A DNA stretch of 12,575 nt from Limnohabitans sp. Rim8 (GCA_945877725.1 CAMDXR010000056.1:1-12575); one strand, 5' to 3'. Shown: positions 1-7,413, counted from the first letter of the stretch. Made by a program: numbers and translations. The notes: generated by a model not told the origin, from the letters alone.

Positions 1-226
1 CATGTGCCACGCCTGCAGGCCCGATGCCGGAAGCAGATTTTTCGACCACGACGGCCCCCGACACACCGCTTTGCACGGCGCTCGGCTCAGCGCGAATGAC
101 TTGTGTGCTTGCACCCGAAGATGTAGCCGTTTTGTCTTCGACCGGCACATCGTCCAACTTCACACCGGATGCGCAACCTGCCAAAAGTGCGATAAACAGC
201 AGGCTGGTGAAAAATTTTTTGGTCAT
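1..226 (-). CDS. pal: Pal, peptidoglycan-associated lipoprotein (N-terminal part only)
   Basis: The first 75 codons of an outer-membrane lipoprotein gene run off the left edge. The protein opens with a basic n-region (MTKKFF), a short hydrophobic stretch and a lipobox LLAGC with the lipidated cysteine at residue 18. Alanine follows the cysteine, so there is no inner-membrane-retention Asp at +2. The rest of the visible part is a Ser/Thr/Val-rich linker. The OmpA-like peptidoglycan-binding domain would lie outside the window, so the name rests on the lipoprotein start and the position 38 bases after tolB, which is the classical tolB-pal order. The ATG at 226 is preceded by AAGGG (235-239) at 8-base spacing. 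Pal anchors the outer membrane to peptidoglycan and binds TolB. Another small lipoprotein is possible but much less likely here. Confidence 0.85.
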   Translation of the reverse strand, partial: MTKKFFTSLLFIALLAGCASGVKLDDVPVEDKTATSSGASTQVIRAEPSAVQSGVSGAVVVEKSASGIGPAGVAH

Positions 227-264
227 GTTTTATACCCTTGTCAATTAAAAAAGAAACTCAAAAA

Positions 265-1557
265 TCACTTGCGCATGGGGCCCCAATGGGGTTCCCGGAT
301 ATCGCCGCTCTGCCCGGTCAGTCGGGCTTTAATGCGCCCATCGAGGGTGGTGGTCATCAAAGACTCACGGCCCTGAAAGACGCTGGTATACAACAGCAAC
401 CGGCTATTGGGGGCAAAACTGGGTCGTTCGTCAGCCGATGTATCCGTCAGAGCCGTCACCTGCCCTGTGGCCAACTCCATCATGTGCAGCCGAAATGCAC
501 CACCGACACGCGAAACATAGGCCATCCAACGACCGTCAGGACTGATTGCTGGCGATATGTTGTAAGTACCCGCAAAAGTCACCCGCTCTGCCGGTCCGCC
601 GCGTGCAGGCATGCGGTAAATCTGGGGGCTGCCGCCCCGGTCGCTGACAAAAAACAAAGCACTGCCATCGGGTGAAAAGGCGGGTTCGGTGCTGATGCTG
701 CCGCCCTGCGTTAAGCGCTGGGGCTCACCCCCGCTCAAGTCTATTTTGTAGAGCTGGGAGCCACTGTCCCGGCTGAGCGTGGCGGCCAGGAAATTGCCAT
801 CGGCAGACCAAGCAGGCGCACTGTTGGAGCCCTTGAAATTGGCCACCGCTCGACGCTGACCGGTGGCCAGTTCGTGGACGTACACCACGGGTTTGCGCAA
901 CTCAAAGGAGACGTAAGCCAAATGCGTGCCCGAGGGCGACCAAGAAGGCGAAATGATCGGCTCTGGACTGCTCAAAGCGGATTTGGCGTTTTCACCGTCC
1001 GAATCGGCAATCCACAAAAGGTAACGCCCCCCCGTTTTGGTGACGTAAGTGATGCGCGAGGCAAAGGCACCCGGGGTACCCGTTAACTGCTGAAAAACCC
1101 AATCGGCGACACGGTGCGCGGAGATTCGCAAATCGGCAGCCGCGACGGTGTCCCTGAAATCGCCCTTTTCTTGACCTTTGACCACATCCCATAGGCGTGC
1201 ACGCACGTCATATCGGCCATCTGCTAGGCGGGTGACAGAACCCGCCAACAAAGCTTCGGCTGACAGTTGACGCCAAGGGGAGAAGTCAGGACGGCTTATT
1301 TCGTCCATCAAAGCGCTGTCCGATGGCAGACTTTTGAACTGTCCACTGCGCTCCAGATCGGCTTGAATGATGTTGGCCAGTTTTTGTGGCGCAGTCGATT
1401 CACCTTTGAAAGGCGCAATGACGACTGGCAATTGTGTTGTCCCAACGCCCGTCACTTCCACTCGGAACTGTGCCCAAGTCGGTGTCACGACCAATACCAA
1501 AAGTATCAGTTTGAACAAGGATTGCAGCAGACCCATACGTAAAAAAACAAGCTTCAT
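265..1557 (-). CDS. tolB: TolB, periplasmic beta-propeller protein of the Tol-Pal system
   Basis: Encodes 430 residues, the usual size of TolB. A signal peptide covers about residues 1-29: a hydrophobic core of Leu/Val, then a probable cleavage after TWA. An N-terminal domain follows (about 31-165), which in the family contacts TolA. The C-terminal half is a beta-propeller with clear repeats of the type SPxWSPSGxxLAYVS, EPAFSPDGSALFFVS and SPAISPDGRWMAYVS, which in the family binds Pal and other partners. TolB works in the periplasm during outer-membrane constriction at division. It is followed after 38 bases by pal, so the two are surely co-transcribed. No good Shine-Dalgarno is visible before the ATG at 1557 or the alternative ATG at 1536, so the exact start is uncertain. 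tolQ, tolR and tolA are not next to it: the gene upstream is divergent. Confidence 0.95.
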   Translation of the reverse strand: MKLVFLRMGLLQSLFKLILLVLVVTPTWAQFRVEVTGVGTTQLPVVIAPFKGESTAPQKLANIIQADLERSGQFKSLPSDSALMDEISRPDFSPWRQLSAEALLAGSVTRLADGRYDVRARLWDVVKGQEKGDFRDTVAAADLRISAHRVADWVFQQLTGTPGAFASRITYVTKTGGRYLLWIADSDGENAKSALSSPEPIISPSWSPSGTHLAYVSFELRKPVVYVHELATGQRRAVANFKGSNSAPAWSADGNFLAATLSRDSGSQLYKIDLSGGEPQRLTQGGSISTEPAFSPDGSALFFVSDRGGSPQIYRMPARGGPAERVTFAGTYNISPAISPDGRWMAYVSRVGGAFRLHMMELATGQVTALTDTSADERPSFAPNSRLLLYTSVFQGRESLMTTTLDGRIKARLTGQSGDIREPHWGPMRK

Positions 1558-1642
1558 GGCGGTGTGTCAACCATTCAAAACACAGAAAGCGTGATCGTAC
1601 ACTGTAGAAATGACATTTAAGCCCTAGGACTGTGCCCTTACT

Positions 1643-1648
1643 TACAAT
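1643..1648 (+). promoter_or_regulatory. Candidate -10 element of msbA, possibly giving a leaderless mRNA
   Basis: TACAAT lies exactly 7 bases before the ATG at 1656, so transcription would be expected to start at or next to the A of that ATG. No convincing -35 hexamer is found 16-18 bases upstream. The 1558-1655 interval separates divergent tolB and msbA and must hold both promoters. For tolB only weak matches are seen (TACGAT on the minus strand at 1594-1599, without a clear -35). This is motif reading only. Confidence 0.35.
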
Positions 1649-1655
1649 CAAGGCC

Positions 1656-3422
1656 ATGAGCCCAAAGCCCCCCTTGCCTACTCCGAGTATTCGCAGCCGA
1701 TTACGGCGACTGGCCCCCTATTTTGGCATTCAGCGGGGAATTTGGGCCGTGGCCATGCTGGCATCTGTGGTGGCCGCCTTGACCGAACCCATGATTCCGG
1801 CTTTGTTTCAGCCCCTTCTGGACAAAGGTTTTGCCGAAAACAAACTGCCTTTGTGGGCGATTCCCGCCGCAGTGATCGGTCTTTTCGCCGTTCGTGGCGG
1901 CGCCAACTTTGTCGCGCAATACGCTTTGTCACGCTTGACCAACGACGGGATGGAAAAACTCAGATCCCAACTTTTTGCACAACTCATGAAAGCGGATTTG
2001 TCCTTGTTTTCAAGGCAATCGGCCAGTGCACTGTCCAACACCATCGTCTACGAGGTTCAGACCGGAGCGGCCCAATTGGTCTCCGCTGTGATCGCTTTGG
2101 CCAGAGACGGGTTCACCTTGATCGCATTATTGACCTATTTGATGTGGCTGAATTGGCAACTGACCTTGGTGGTTTTTACTGTGGCACCGGGCATGAATTG
2201 GATCATGAAAGTGCTCTCACGGCGTCTCTACAAGCTGACCAAATCCAGCCAAAGTGCCACCGATGACCTGGCCTATGTGGTGGAAGAAAATGTGCTGGCG
2301 CACCGGGTTGTGCGTTTGCAAGGGGGGCAAAAACACCAAATGGAGCGATTTGGCAAATTGGCCCAAGTGCTGCGTCGTCTGGCCCTTAAAACCACGGTGT
2401 CTGCTGCAGCGATGACGCCCTTGACACAATTGATGGCGGCTTGCTCCTTGTCGATGGTGCTGGTGATTGCGCTGTACCAAAGCCAAAGTGGCAGTTCAGG
2501 GGCCACGGTGGGGGGCTTTGTGGCTTTTATCACCGCCATGTTGATGCTGATTGCCCCGATTAAACGTTTGACAGAAATTTCCAACCCCATCACCCGCGGT
2601 CTGGCCGCACTTGAAAGAGGCCTGGCTTTGCTCGAAGAAGCCAAAGAAGAGACGCAAGGCAGCTACGCAGTCCGCCGGGCCCAGGGAGCGGTGGCATGGC
2701 GCGATGTGCATCTGAAGTTCTCACCGGACAGCCCGCCCGCCTTGGCTGGCGTCAGCCTGTCAGTTAAGCCAGGCGAAACCGTGGCCTTGGTGGGGACATC
2801 GGGGGCTGGTAAAACAACCCTGATTCAACTTTTGCCCCGCTTTGTTGAGGCCAATTCGGGCGAGGTGAGCATCGACGGTGTCCCAATTCAGGATTGGACT
2901 TTGGCGAGCTTGCGTGAACAAATCGCCATGGTCAGCCAAGACGTGATCATGCTCAATGACACCTTGGCGGCCAACGTTTGTTTGGGGCATGACTTCAACA
3001 AAGATCGCATCCAGGCTTGCCTTGAAGCCGCCAATCTTTGGGGCCATGTTTCGCAATTGCCACAGGGCATGGACACCGCATTGGGTCACAACGCAAGCCA
3101 GCTTTCTGGCGGCCAGCGTCAGCGCCTGGCGATTGCCCGGGCGCTTTATAAAGATGCCCCCATCTTGATCCTGGATGAAGCGACCTCTGCATTGGACAAT
3201 GAGTCCGAGCGCCTGGTTCAAGAGGCGTTACAGCGTCTCATGCACGGCAGAACGACCCTGATCGTGGCCCACCGCCTGTCCACCATAGAACATGCCGACC
3301 GTGTCGTTGTCATGGAGCAAGGGCAGATTGTGGAAGAAGGCAGCCCCGGCGTGTTGTTGGCCTCGGGGGGGGCTTATGCCCGCCTGCACCACCGGGGCGA
3401 GTGGCAGGTGGAATCTGCCTAA
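1656..3422 (+). CDS. msbA: MsbA-type lipid A export ABC transporter (fused permease and ATPase)
   Basis: A half-transporter of 588 residues, the normal MsbA length. A membrane domain of about 330 residues with several hydrophobic segments is followed by a complete ABC ATPase domain. That domain has Walker A GTSGAGKTT with Lys386, a Q-loop in VSQDV, signature LSGGQ at 483-487, Walker B ILILDEATSALD with Asp507 and catalytic Glu508, and H-loop His539 in VAHRLST. In this family a homodimer flips core lipid A across the inner membrane. A close multidrug exporter cannot be excluded, because no lpxK or waaA gene adjoins it. The start is a choice: ATG at 1656 gives a protein beginning MSPKPP. An in-frame GTG at 1632 would add 8 residues but has AGGA only 2 bases upstream. 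The gene is divergent from tolB and convergent with RNase G. Confidence 0.88.
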   Translation: MSPKPPLPTPSIRSRLRRLAPYFGIQRGIWAVAMLASVVAALTEPMIPALFQPLLDKGFAENKLPLWAIPAAVIGLFAVRGGANFVAQYALSRLTNDGMEKLRSQLFAQLMKADLSLFSRQSASALSNTIVYEVQTGAAQLVSAVIALARDGFTLIALLTYLMWLNWQLTLVVFTVAPGMNWIMKVLSRRLYKLTKSSQSATDDLAYVVEENVLAHRVVRLQGGQKHQMERFGKLAQVLRRLALKTTVSAAAMTPLTQLMAACSLSMVLVIALYQSQSGSSGATVGGFVAFITAMLMLIAPIKRLTEISNPITRGLAALERGLALLEEAKEETQGSYAVRRAQGAVAWRDVHLKFSPDSPPALAGVSLSVKPGETVALVGTSGAGKTTLIQLLPRFVEANSGEVSIDGVPIQDWTLASLREQIAMVSQDVIMLNDTLAANVCLGHDFNKDRIQACLEAANLWGHVSQLPQGMDTALGHNASQLSGGQRQRLAIARALYKDAPILILDEATSALDNESERLVQEALQRLMHGRTTLIVAHRLSTIEHADRVVVMEQGQIVEEGSPGVLLASGGAYARLHHRGEWQVESA

Positions 3423-3435
3423 ACAACCCAACTTG

Positions 3436-4908
3436 TCAAAGCAAAACAATGTCGTATTGCTCTGGCCCCATGGCCGGCTCTACTTGCAAAGAAATAGGCT
3501 TGGCAATGAAGTCCGATAAACCGGCCAGATGCTGACTTTCCTCGTCCAGTAACAAATCAATGACTGGCGCAGCGGCCACCACCCGGAACTCACGGGGGTT
3601 GAACTGACGGGCTTCACGCAAAATTTCCCGAAGAATGTCATAGACCACTGAACGTGGCGTCTTGACGATGCCCTTGCCTTGGCAACTCGGGCATGGCTCG
3701 CAAAGCATGTGTGCCAAGGATTCACGCGTTCGCTTTCGCGTCATCTCCAGCAAGCCCAAAGAGGAAAAGCCCCCAGCCATGGTCTTGACGCGGTCGCGCG
3801 CCAATTGCTTGCGAAACTCGGCCAACACCGCCTCTTGATGGTCGGTGCGCGACATGTCGATGAAGTCGGCAATGACAATACCGCCCAAATTGCGCAAACG
3901 CAATTGCCTTGCAATGGCTTGGGCGGCTTCCAGATTGGTCTTGAATATCGTGTCTTCAAAATTGCGGGTGCCCACATAACCACCCGTATTCACATCGACC
4001 GTGGTGAGGGCCTCGGTCTGGTCAATGATGAGGTAGCCACCGGATTTGAGGTCTACCCGGCGGCCCAGCGCCTTGGCCACCTCCTCGTCAATGGCGTACA
4101 AATCAAAAATCGGTCTTTCGCCCTTGTAATGCTGCAAGCGTTCGGCCGCCTTGGGCATGAACTCGCGGCCAAAAGCCATCAACTGGGCAAATTGTTCCTG
4201 TGAGTCAATTCGGATACTTTGGGTAGCCTCACCCACCAGATCGCGCAAAACTCTTTGCAGCAAAGTCAAATCCTGATGGAGCAAGGAGGCAGGTGGCAAG
4301 CGGTTGGCTGCTTCACGGATTCGGGCCCAGGTTTTGCGCAAATAAGCGATGTCCTCCTGAAGCTCTTCGTCGCTTGAATCTTCCGCATTGGTTCGCAAAA
4401 TAAAGCCGCCCCCGGCCGAACCCACCAAGGACTGAACCCTCTGCCTGAGGGCATCACGCTGATCGGGTGGGATTTTTTGCGAGACCCCAATGTGGTCGTC
4501 TTGCGGCAAAAAGACCAGATGTCGTCCCGCAATGCTGATTTGTGTGGACAAGCGGGCCCCCTTGGTGCCCATGGGATCCTTGATAACTTGCACCATGATG
4601 GCGCGGCCCTCAAACACTTGTTTTTCGATAGGGACCAGGGGTTGCCCCGTTCGGGCCGCAGCCGCATCACCTTCGGCGTGTTTTTGCCACACATCGGCGA
4701 CATGCAAAAAAGCCGCTTTGTCGAGCCCAATGTCAATGAAAGCCGATTGCATGCCGGGCAAAACCCGGGCCACCTTGCCCAGATACACGTTGCCCACCAG
4801 ACCCCGCTCCAAGGTGCGTTCGACATGCAACTCTTGCACAGCACCGAATTCAACCACCGCGACCCGGGTTTCCTGGGGTGACCAATTCACCAAAATATCT
4901 TGTTGCAT
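3436..4908 (-). CDS. rng: Ribonuclease G
   Basis: A protein of 490 residues, matching RNase G rather than the much longer RNase E, as there is no scaffold tail. An N-terminal S1-like RNA-binding region (about 35-125) is followed by the catalytic domain. The metal-binding aspartates are visible as Asp305 in TTVDVNTGG and Asp348 in IVIADFIDM, corresponding to Asp303 and Asp346 of RNase E. The zinc-link cysteines are Cys406 and Cys409 in CPSC. In the family the enzyme is a 5'-end-sensing endoribonuclease that matures the 16S rRNA 5' end and turns over some mRNAs. It is the last gene of the minus-strand train, 53 bases after maf. No Shine-Dalgarno is obvious before the ATG. The N-terminus MQQDILVNWSPQETRVAVVE is typical of betaproteobacterial homologues as I recall them. 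Its stop lies 13 bases from the convergent msbA stop. Confidence 0.95.
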   Translation of the reverse strand: MQQDILVNWSPQETRVAVVEFGAVQELHVERTLERGLVGNVYLGKVARVLPGMQSAFIDIGLDKAAFLHVADVWQKHAEGDAAAARTGQPLVPIEKQVFEGRAIMVQVIKDPMGTKGARLSTQISIAGRHLVFLPQDDHIGVSQKIPPDQRDALRQRVQSLVGSAGGGFILRTNAEDSSDEELQEDIAYLRKTWARIREAANRLPPASLLHQDLTLLQRVLRDLVGEATQSIRIDSQEQFAQLMAFGREFMPKAAERLQHYKGERPIFDLYAIDEEVAKALGRRVDLKSGGYLIIDQTEALTTVDVNTGGYVGTRNFEDTIFKTNLEAAQAIARQLRLRNLGGIVIADFIDMSRTDHQEAVLAEFRKQLARDRVKTMAGGFSSLGLLEMTRKRTRESLAHMLCEPCPSCQGKGIVKTPRSVVYDILREILREARQFNPREFRVVAAAPVIDLLLDEESQHLAGLSDFIAKPISLQVEPAMGPEQYDIVLL

Positions 4909-4961
4909 GACTGTGATCTGGTAAAGAACGGGAACTGCGCATGACCGCGCCCAAAATCCGC

Positions 4962-5564
4962 CTAGCAGCGAACCCCAAAAGTTCGCAGCAAACGGGCAGT
5001 CTCGAAAAGAGGCAGTCCCATGATGCCTGAATAACTGCCGCGTATCTGTTCAATATGGGCAGCAGCCCGTCCTTGTACGCCGTAAGCCCCCGCTTTGCCC
5101 ATGGCCTCGCCAGTGGCCACATAAGCTTGGATTTGGGCCGTGCTCATGGGTGCAAAACGAACCCACGACTCAGACACCGCAGAGACTCTTTTGCGCCCTT
5201 TTTGCAAGGCCACCGCCGTTAAAACCCGATGCGTTTGACCTGCTAAGCGTTGCAAGATGTGACAAGCGTCTTGGGTATCCCGTGGTTTACCCAAAATGTC
5301 ACGGCCCAAGCAAACCGTGGTGTCCGCACAGAGCACGGGGGCCATCGGCAAACCCAGGCGCTTGAGGCGATGCACCGCGGCATCAAGCTTCAGGCCGGTC
5401 ACCCTGGCCACATAACGGGCAGGCGCTTCGGCTCCACGGATGGCCTCCAAAGACTCCGCGTCTTCAGCAGGGTCTGGCAACAAAAGGGTGTGCGCCACGC
5501 CAATTTGGTCCAGCAATTGGCTTCGCCGTGGGCTCTGGGATGCGAGGTAAATGAAGTCGCTCAT
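4962..5564 (-). CDS. maf: Maf family nucleotide pyrophosphatase (probable dTTP/UTP type)
   Basis: Encodes 200 residues. The N-terminal motif SQSPRR (9-14) starts the Maf fold, with the catalytic-site motif ADTTV at 80-84 and Lys93 in LGKP. The signature GEAMGKAGAYGVQG lies at 152-165 and a GLPLFET motif near the end. The overall pattern, including GSYSGIMGLPL, resembles the YhdE subgroup, which hydrolyses dTTP, UTP and modified pyrimidine nucleotides, more than the YceF (m7GTP) subgroup. This is a house-cleaning or division-related activity in the cytoplasm. Glycine stands where E. coli YhdE has Asp in DKAG; I take this as lineage variation. The ATG start overlaps the rlmH TGA stop by 4 bases (ATGA), and no Shine-Dalgarno is seen, so translation is probably coupled to rlmH. 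Confidence 0.93.
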   Translation of the reverse strand: MSDFIYLASQSPRRSQLLDQIGVAHTLLLPDPAEDAESLEAIRGAEAPARYVARVTGLKLDAAVHRLKRLGLPMAPVLCADTTVCLGRDILGKPRDTQDACHILQRLAGQTHRVLTAVALQKGRKRVSAVSESWVRFAPMSTAQIQAYVATGEAMGKAGAYGVQGRAAAHIEQIRGSYSGIMGLPLFETARLLRTFGVRC

Positions 5565-6028
5565 TCGCGGTGATAAGGGTGGTTGGCATTGATGGACCAG
5601 GCCCGGTAAAGCTGTTCTATCAACAGCACCCTGGCCATGGCGTGAGGCAAGGTCAAGTCGGACAAGCGGATGCGCTCATGCGCAGACTGCCTGAATTCGG
5701 GCTCCAATCCATCGGGCCCCCCAATCACCAGGGCCACATCATCCCCGCCTAACTGCCACTGGGTCAGGCGCGCGGCCAGTGCTTGGGTCGAGAGCGATGT
5801 GCCCCGCTCGTCGAGCACCACGATTCGGGTCCCCCGAGGGATGGCGGCCTCAATCCGCTGACGCTCGGCCGCATACAGGTTCGGCAGTGTTTTGGAGCCA
5901 CGCGGTTCGGTTTTCACCGCCTTGAGCTCAACTTTGAGCTCGGGCGGGAAGCGTTTGGCGTAATCGTCCCAGGCTGTTTGAGCCCAGTCAGGCACTCTGA
6001 GGCCGACCGCAACGATCAGCAACTTCAT
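5561..6028 (-). CDS. rlmH: RlmH, 23S rRNA pseudouridine-1915 N3-methyltransferase
   Basis: A 155-residue protein, the standard RlmH length, belonging to the SPOUT (knotted) methyltransferases. The SAM-binding glycine loop is VIGGPDG (101-107), followed by LSDLTLPH (122-129), LIEQLYRAW (136-144) and the C-terminal HPYH (150-153). All are hallmarks of the family. The enzyme methylates pseudouridine 1915 in helix 69 of 23S rRNA on assembled 70S ribosomes. It lies 6 bases after rsfS, and the rsfS-rlmH neighbourhood is a widely conserved pairing. No Shine-Dalgarno precedes the ATG, suggesting re-initiation after rsfS. Its TGA overlaps the maf ATG. Confidence 0.97.
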   Translation of the reverse strand: MKLLIVAVGLRVPDWAQTAWDDYAKRFPPELKVELKAVKTEPRGSKTLPNLYAAERQRIEAAIPRGTRIVVLDERGTSLSTQALAARLTQWQLGGDDVALVIGGPDGLEPEFRQSAHERIRLSDLTLPHAMARVLLIEQLYRAWSINANHPYHRE

Positions 6029-6034
6029 GAAAAA

Positions 6035-6775
6035 TCAATCGGTTTTGCGACGCGATGGGGCTTGCACAGCCTTGCGCACGGGCGCTTTTTTGGCTGGCGT
6101 TTTAGCGGGCGTTGGGGCCTTTGGCTTGCCCACCGTTTTGACTGTGGGTTTGCTGGCCGACTTGGCAGCGGTTTTGACGCTCGTCTTGATGGCCGATTTT
6201 GCTGGGGCCTTGGCGGCTGTTTTTGCAGCTGTTTTGGCCGTTGTTTTGGCCGCTGTTTTCACTGCCTTAACAGGCGCTTTCAGGGCAACCTTGGATTTTG
6301 CAGCGGGCTTGGCAGCCGACTTAGGGCTTGCGGCAGTTTTGCCCGTCGCTTTTTTGGCCACAGAGTTGCGGATATGGCCTTTCACTTCGGCGGTTGCAGC
6401 CGGTTTGGGCGCACCGAACTTCAGGCGCACGGGCGTACCGCCCCAAATTTCTTCTAAGTTGTAATAGGTGCGAATGGTCGGTTGCATGATGTGCACCACC
6501 GCTTGACCGCAGTCCACAATGATCCACTCGCCGTTGTCTTCACCCTCCATGCGAGGCTTGCCAAATCCGGCGTCACGCACTTTGTTTCGCACACTCGAGG
6601 CCAGGGCTTTGGTCTGTCGGTTCGAGGTCCCCGAAGCAATGATGACCCGCTCAAACAAAGAGGACAGGTGCTCCGTGTCAAACACCTGGATCTCCTGGGC
6701 CTTGACGTCCTCGAGGGCGTCAACAATGGCACGCTGGAGTTTTTGAATGTCTTTTTTTGCAGCGGTTTCGGTCAT
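6035..6775 (-). CDS. rsfS: RsfS ribosome silencing factor with a long Lys/Ala-rich C-terminal extension
   Basis: Encodes 246 residues, about twice the usual 105-120. Residues about 10-113 are a normal RsfS (DUF143/Iojap) domain, with ALEDVKAQEIQVFD, VIIASGTSNRQTKALA, GEWIIVDCG and VVHIMQP ending at YYNLEEIWGG. In the family this domain binds ribosomal protein uL14 and blocks 30S-50S joining under starvation. Residues 121-246 are a low-complexity basic tail with about 29 Lys, 4 Arg, 34 Ala and only 2 acidic residues, in KTAA, KPAAK and TPAKK patterns like histone H1 tails or AlgP. The ATG at 6775 overlaps the nadD TGA by one base (TGATG), implying coupled translation. A TTG one codon earlier is possible but less attractive. 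The tail is in frame and ends at a normal stop 6 bases before rlmH. Its function is unknown; nucleic-acid binding is inferred from charge only. Confidence 0.93.
   Translation of the reverse strand: MTETAAKKDIQKLQRAIVDALEDVKAQEIQVFDTEHLSSLFERVIIASGTSNRQTKALASSVRNKVRDAGFGKPRMEGEDNGEWIIVDCGQAVVHIMQPTIRTYYNLEEIWGGTPVRLKFGAPKPAATAEVKGHIRNSVAKKATGKTAASPKSAAKPAAKSKVALKAPVKAVKTAAKTTAKTAAKTAAKAPAKSAIKTSVKTAAKSASKPTVKTVGKPKAPTPAKTPAKKAPVRKAVQAPSRRKTD
6212..6259 (-). repeat. Four tandem 12-bp repeats inside the rsfS tail
   Basis: Read on the plus strand the units are ggcggctgtttt, tgcagctgtttt, ggccgttgtttt and ggccgctgtttt, with no bases between them. They differ from each other at only one to three positions. 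On the coding strand they encode KTAA, KTTA, KTAA, KTAA (RsfS residues 173-188). The surrounding 6060-6330 is degenerate sequence of the same kind. Copy-number change by slippage would keep the reading frame. Confidence 0.9.
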
Positions 6776-7413
6776 CAATGGGGCCTGTAAAGGTGGTTTT
6801 CGAGAATATAGCGCTCAACAGCGGGGGGGACCAGACCAGTGATGGCCTGCTCTGTGGCCACCAGCTCACGGATATCCGTGGCACTGTGAGGCATCAACGG
6901 CATGTCCAGAGTCAGAATGCGCGCTTGCAGCTTGTCATGAAGGGGGGAATCTGCCAGCAACGAACCAGAATCTTCATTCCAGGCACGTACTGACCTGTCA
7001 CGGCCTGCGGCGCAGATTATAGCGATGCGGGCAATTTCATCGATCTGGTGCCAAGAGGGCAAAGACCGCCTTTGGTCATCGCCGAGCAACAAAACCAGTT
7101 CTGCTTGAGGAAACTGGGCTTGCAACTCATGCAAAGTGTCCACGGTGTAACTGGGTCCGACTCGGTTGATCTCTCGTTCGTCTGCCACCACCTGAGGCAA
7201 GTGATGGTAGGCCAACTGGGTCATTAGCAGTCGGTGCTTCGCTTCGCTCAAATGCCGGCTTTTGTGCCAGGCCTGTCCGGTCGGTAAAACACGGACTTGG
7301 TCCAGCTTCAACTGGTGAATGGCCGCCTGCACCAAGGCCACATGCGCCTGGTGTGGCGGATCAAAAGCGCCGCCAAAAACACCGAGTCGCAAAATGGGTT
7401 CTACAGGGGTCAA
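6775..7413 (-). CDS. nadD: NadD, nicotinate-nucleotide adenylyltransferase
   Basis: Encodes 212 residues. The nucleotidyltransferase motif GGAFDPPHQAH is at 14-24, PSYTVDTL at 87-94, GDDQ at 111-114 and the second nucleotide-binding motif HSATDIRE (usual form ISSTxIR) at 176-183. NadD joins nicotinate mononucleotide and ATP to deamido-NAD in the cytoplasm, an essential step of NAD synthesis. No ATG is available upstream of the first motif. The start is TTG at 7413, overlapping the hemF stop as TTGA and preceded by a strong AAGGA (7420-7424) at 6-base spacing. The gene ends one base into the rsfS ATG. The nadD-rsfS-rlmH order is common in bacteria and supports the assignments. Confidence 0.95.
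   Translation of the reverse strand: MTPVEPILRLGVFGGAFDPPHQAHVALVQAAIHQLKLDQVRVLPTGQAWHKSRHLSEAKHRLLMTQLAYHHLPQVVADEREINRVGPSYTVDTLHELQAQFPQAELVLLLGDDQRRSLPSWHQIDEIARIAIICAAGRDRSVRAWNEDSGSLLADSPLHDKLQARILTLDMPLMPHSATDIRELVATEQAITGLVPPAVERYILENHLYRPH

Noticed and set aside
152..165. Glycine in place of Asp in the Maf GxxDKAG signature (protein residues 152-165 of the gene at 4962-5564), as a possible inactive enzyme
   Set aside because: The other Maf motifs (SPRR, ADTTV, LGKP, YGVQG) are intact and the substitution looks like lineage variation, so inactivity is not supported. Coordinates here are residue numbers of that protein.
1565..1570. Perfect TTGACA on the minus strand just upstream of tolB
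   Set aside because: At 17-base spacing the -10 position is only a T-run inside tolB, and a start there would lie within the signal-peptide codons, so it is probably coincidental.
1632..1655. GTG start adding 8 residues to MsbA
   Set aside because: AGGA is only 2 bases from the GTG, and the added segment would overlap the apparent -10 element. ATG at 1656 is preferred, though not proven.
1742..2266. 174-codon plus-strand frame inside msbA
   Set aside because: It lies wholly within the conserved transmembrane part of MsbA in another frame, shows no recognisable motifs, and has no separate start signal.
3679..4203. 174-codon plus-strand frame opposite rng
   Set aside because: Antisense to the conserved catalytic core of RNase G (Asp305/Asp348 region); no independent evidence of coding.
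5783..6464. Long plus-strand open frames opposite rsfS (224 and 145 codons), one rich in Gly/Phe/Arg and one in Ala/Leu/Val
   Set aside because: They are antisense shadows of the repetitive rsfS tail. Their composition is just the complement of the Lys/Ala repeats, and they overlap well-supported genes.
6749..6760. A run of seven A residues on the rsfS coding strand (codons 6-8), in phase with a -1 slippery heptamer
   Set aside because: A slip would reach a stop after about a dozen codons, with no obvious stimulatory structure. It is best explained by ordinary Lys codons.
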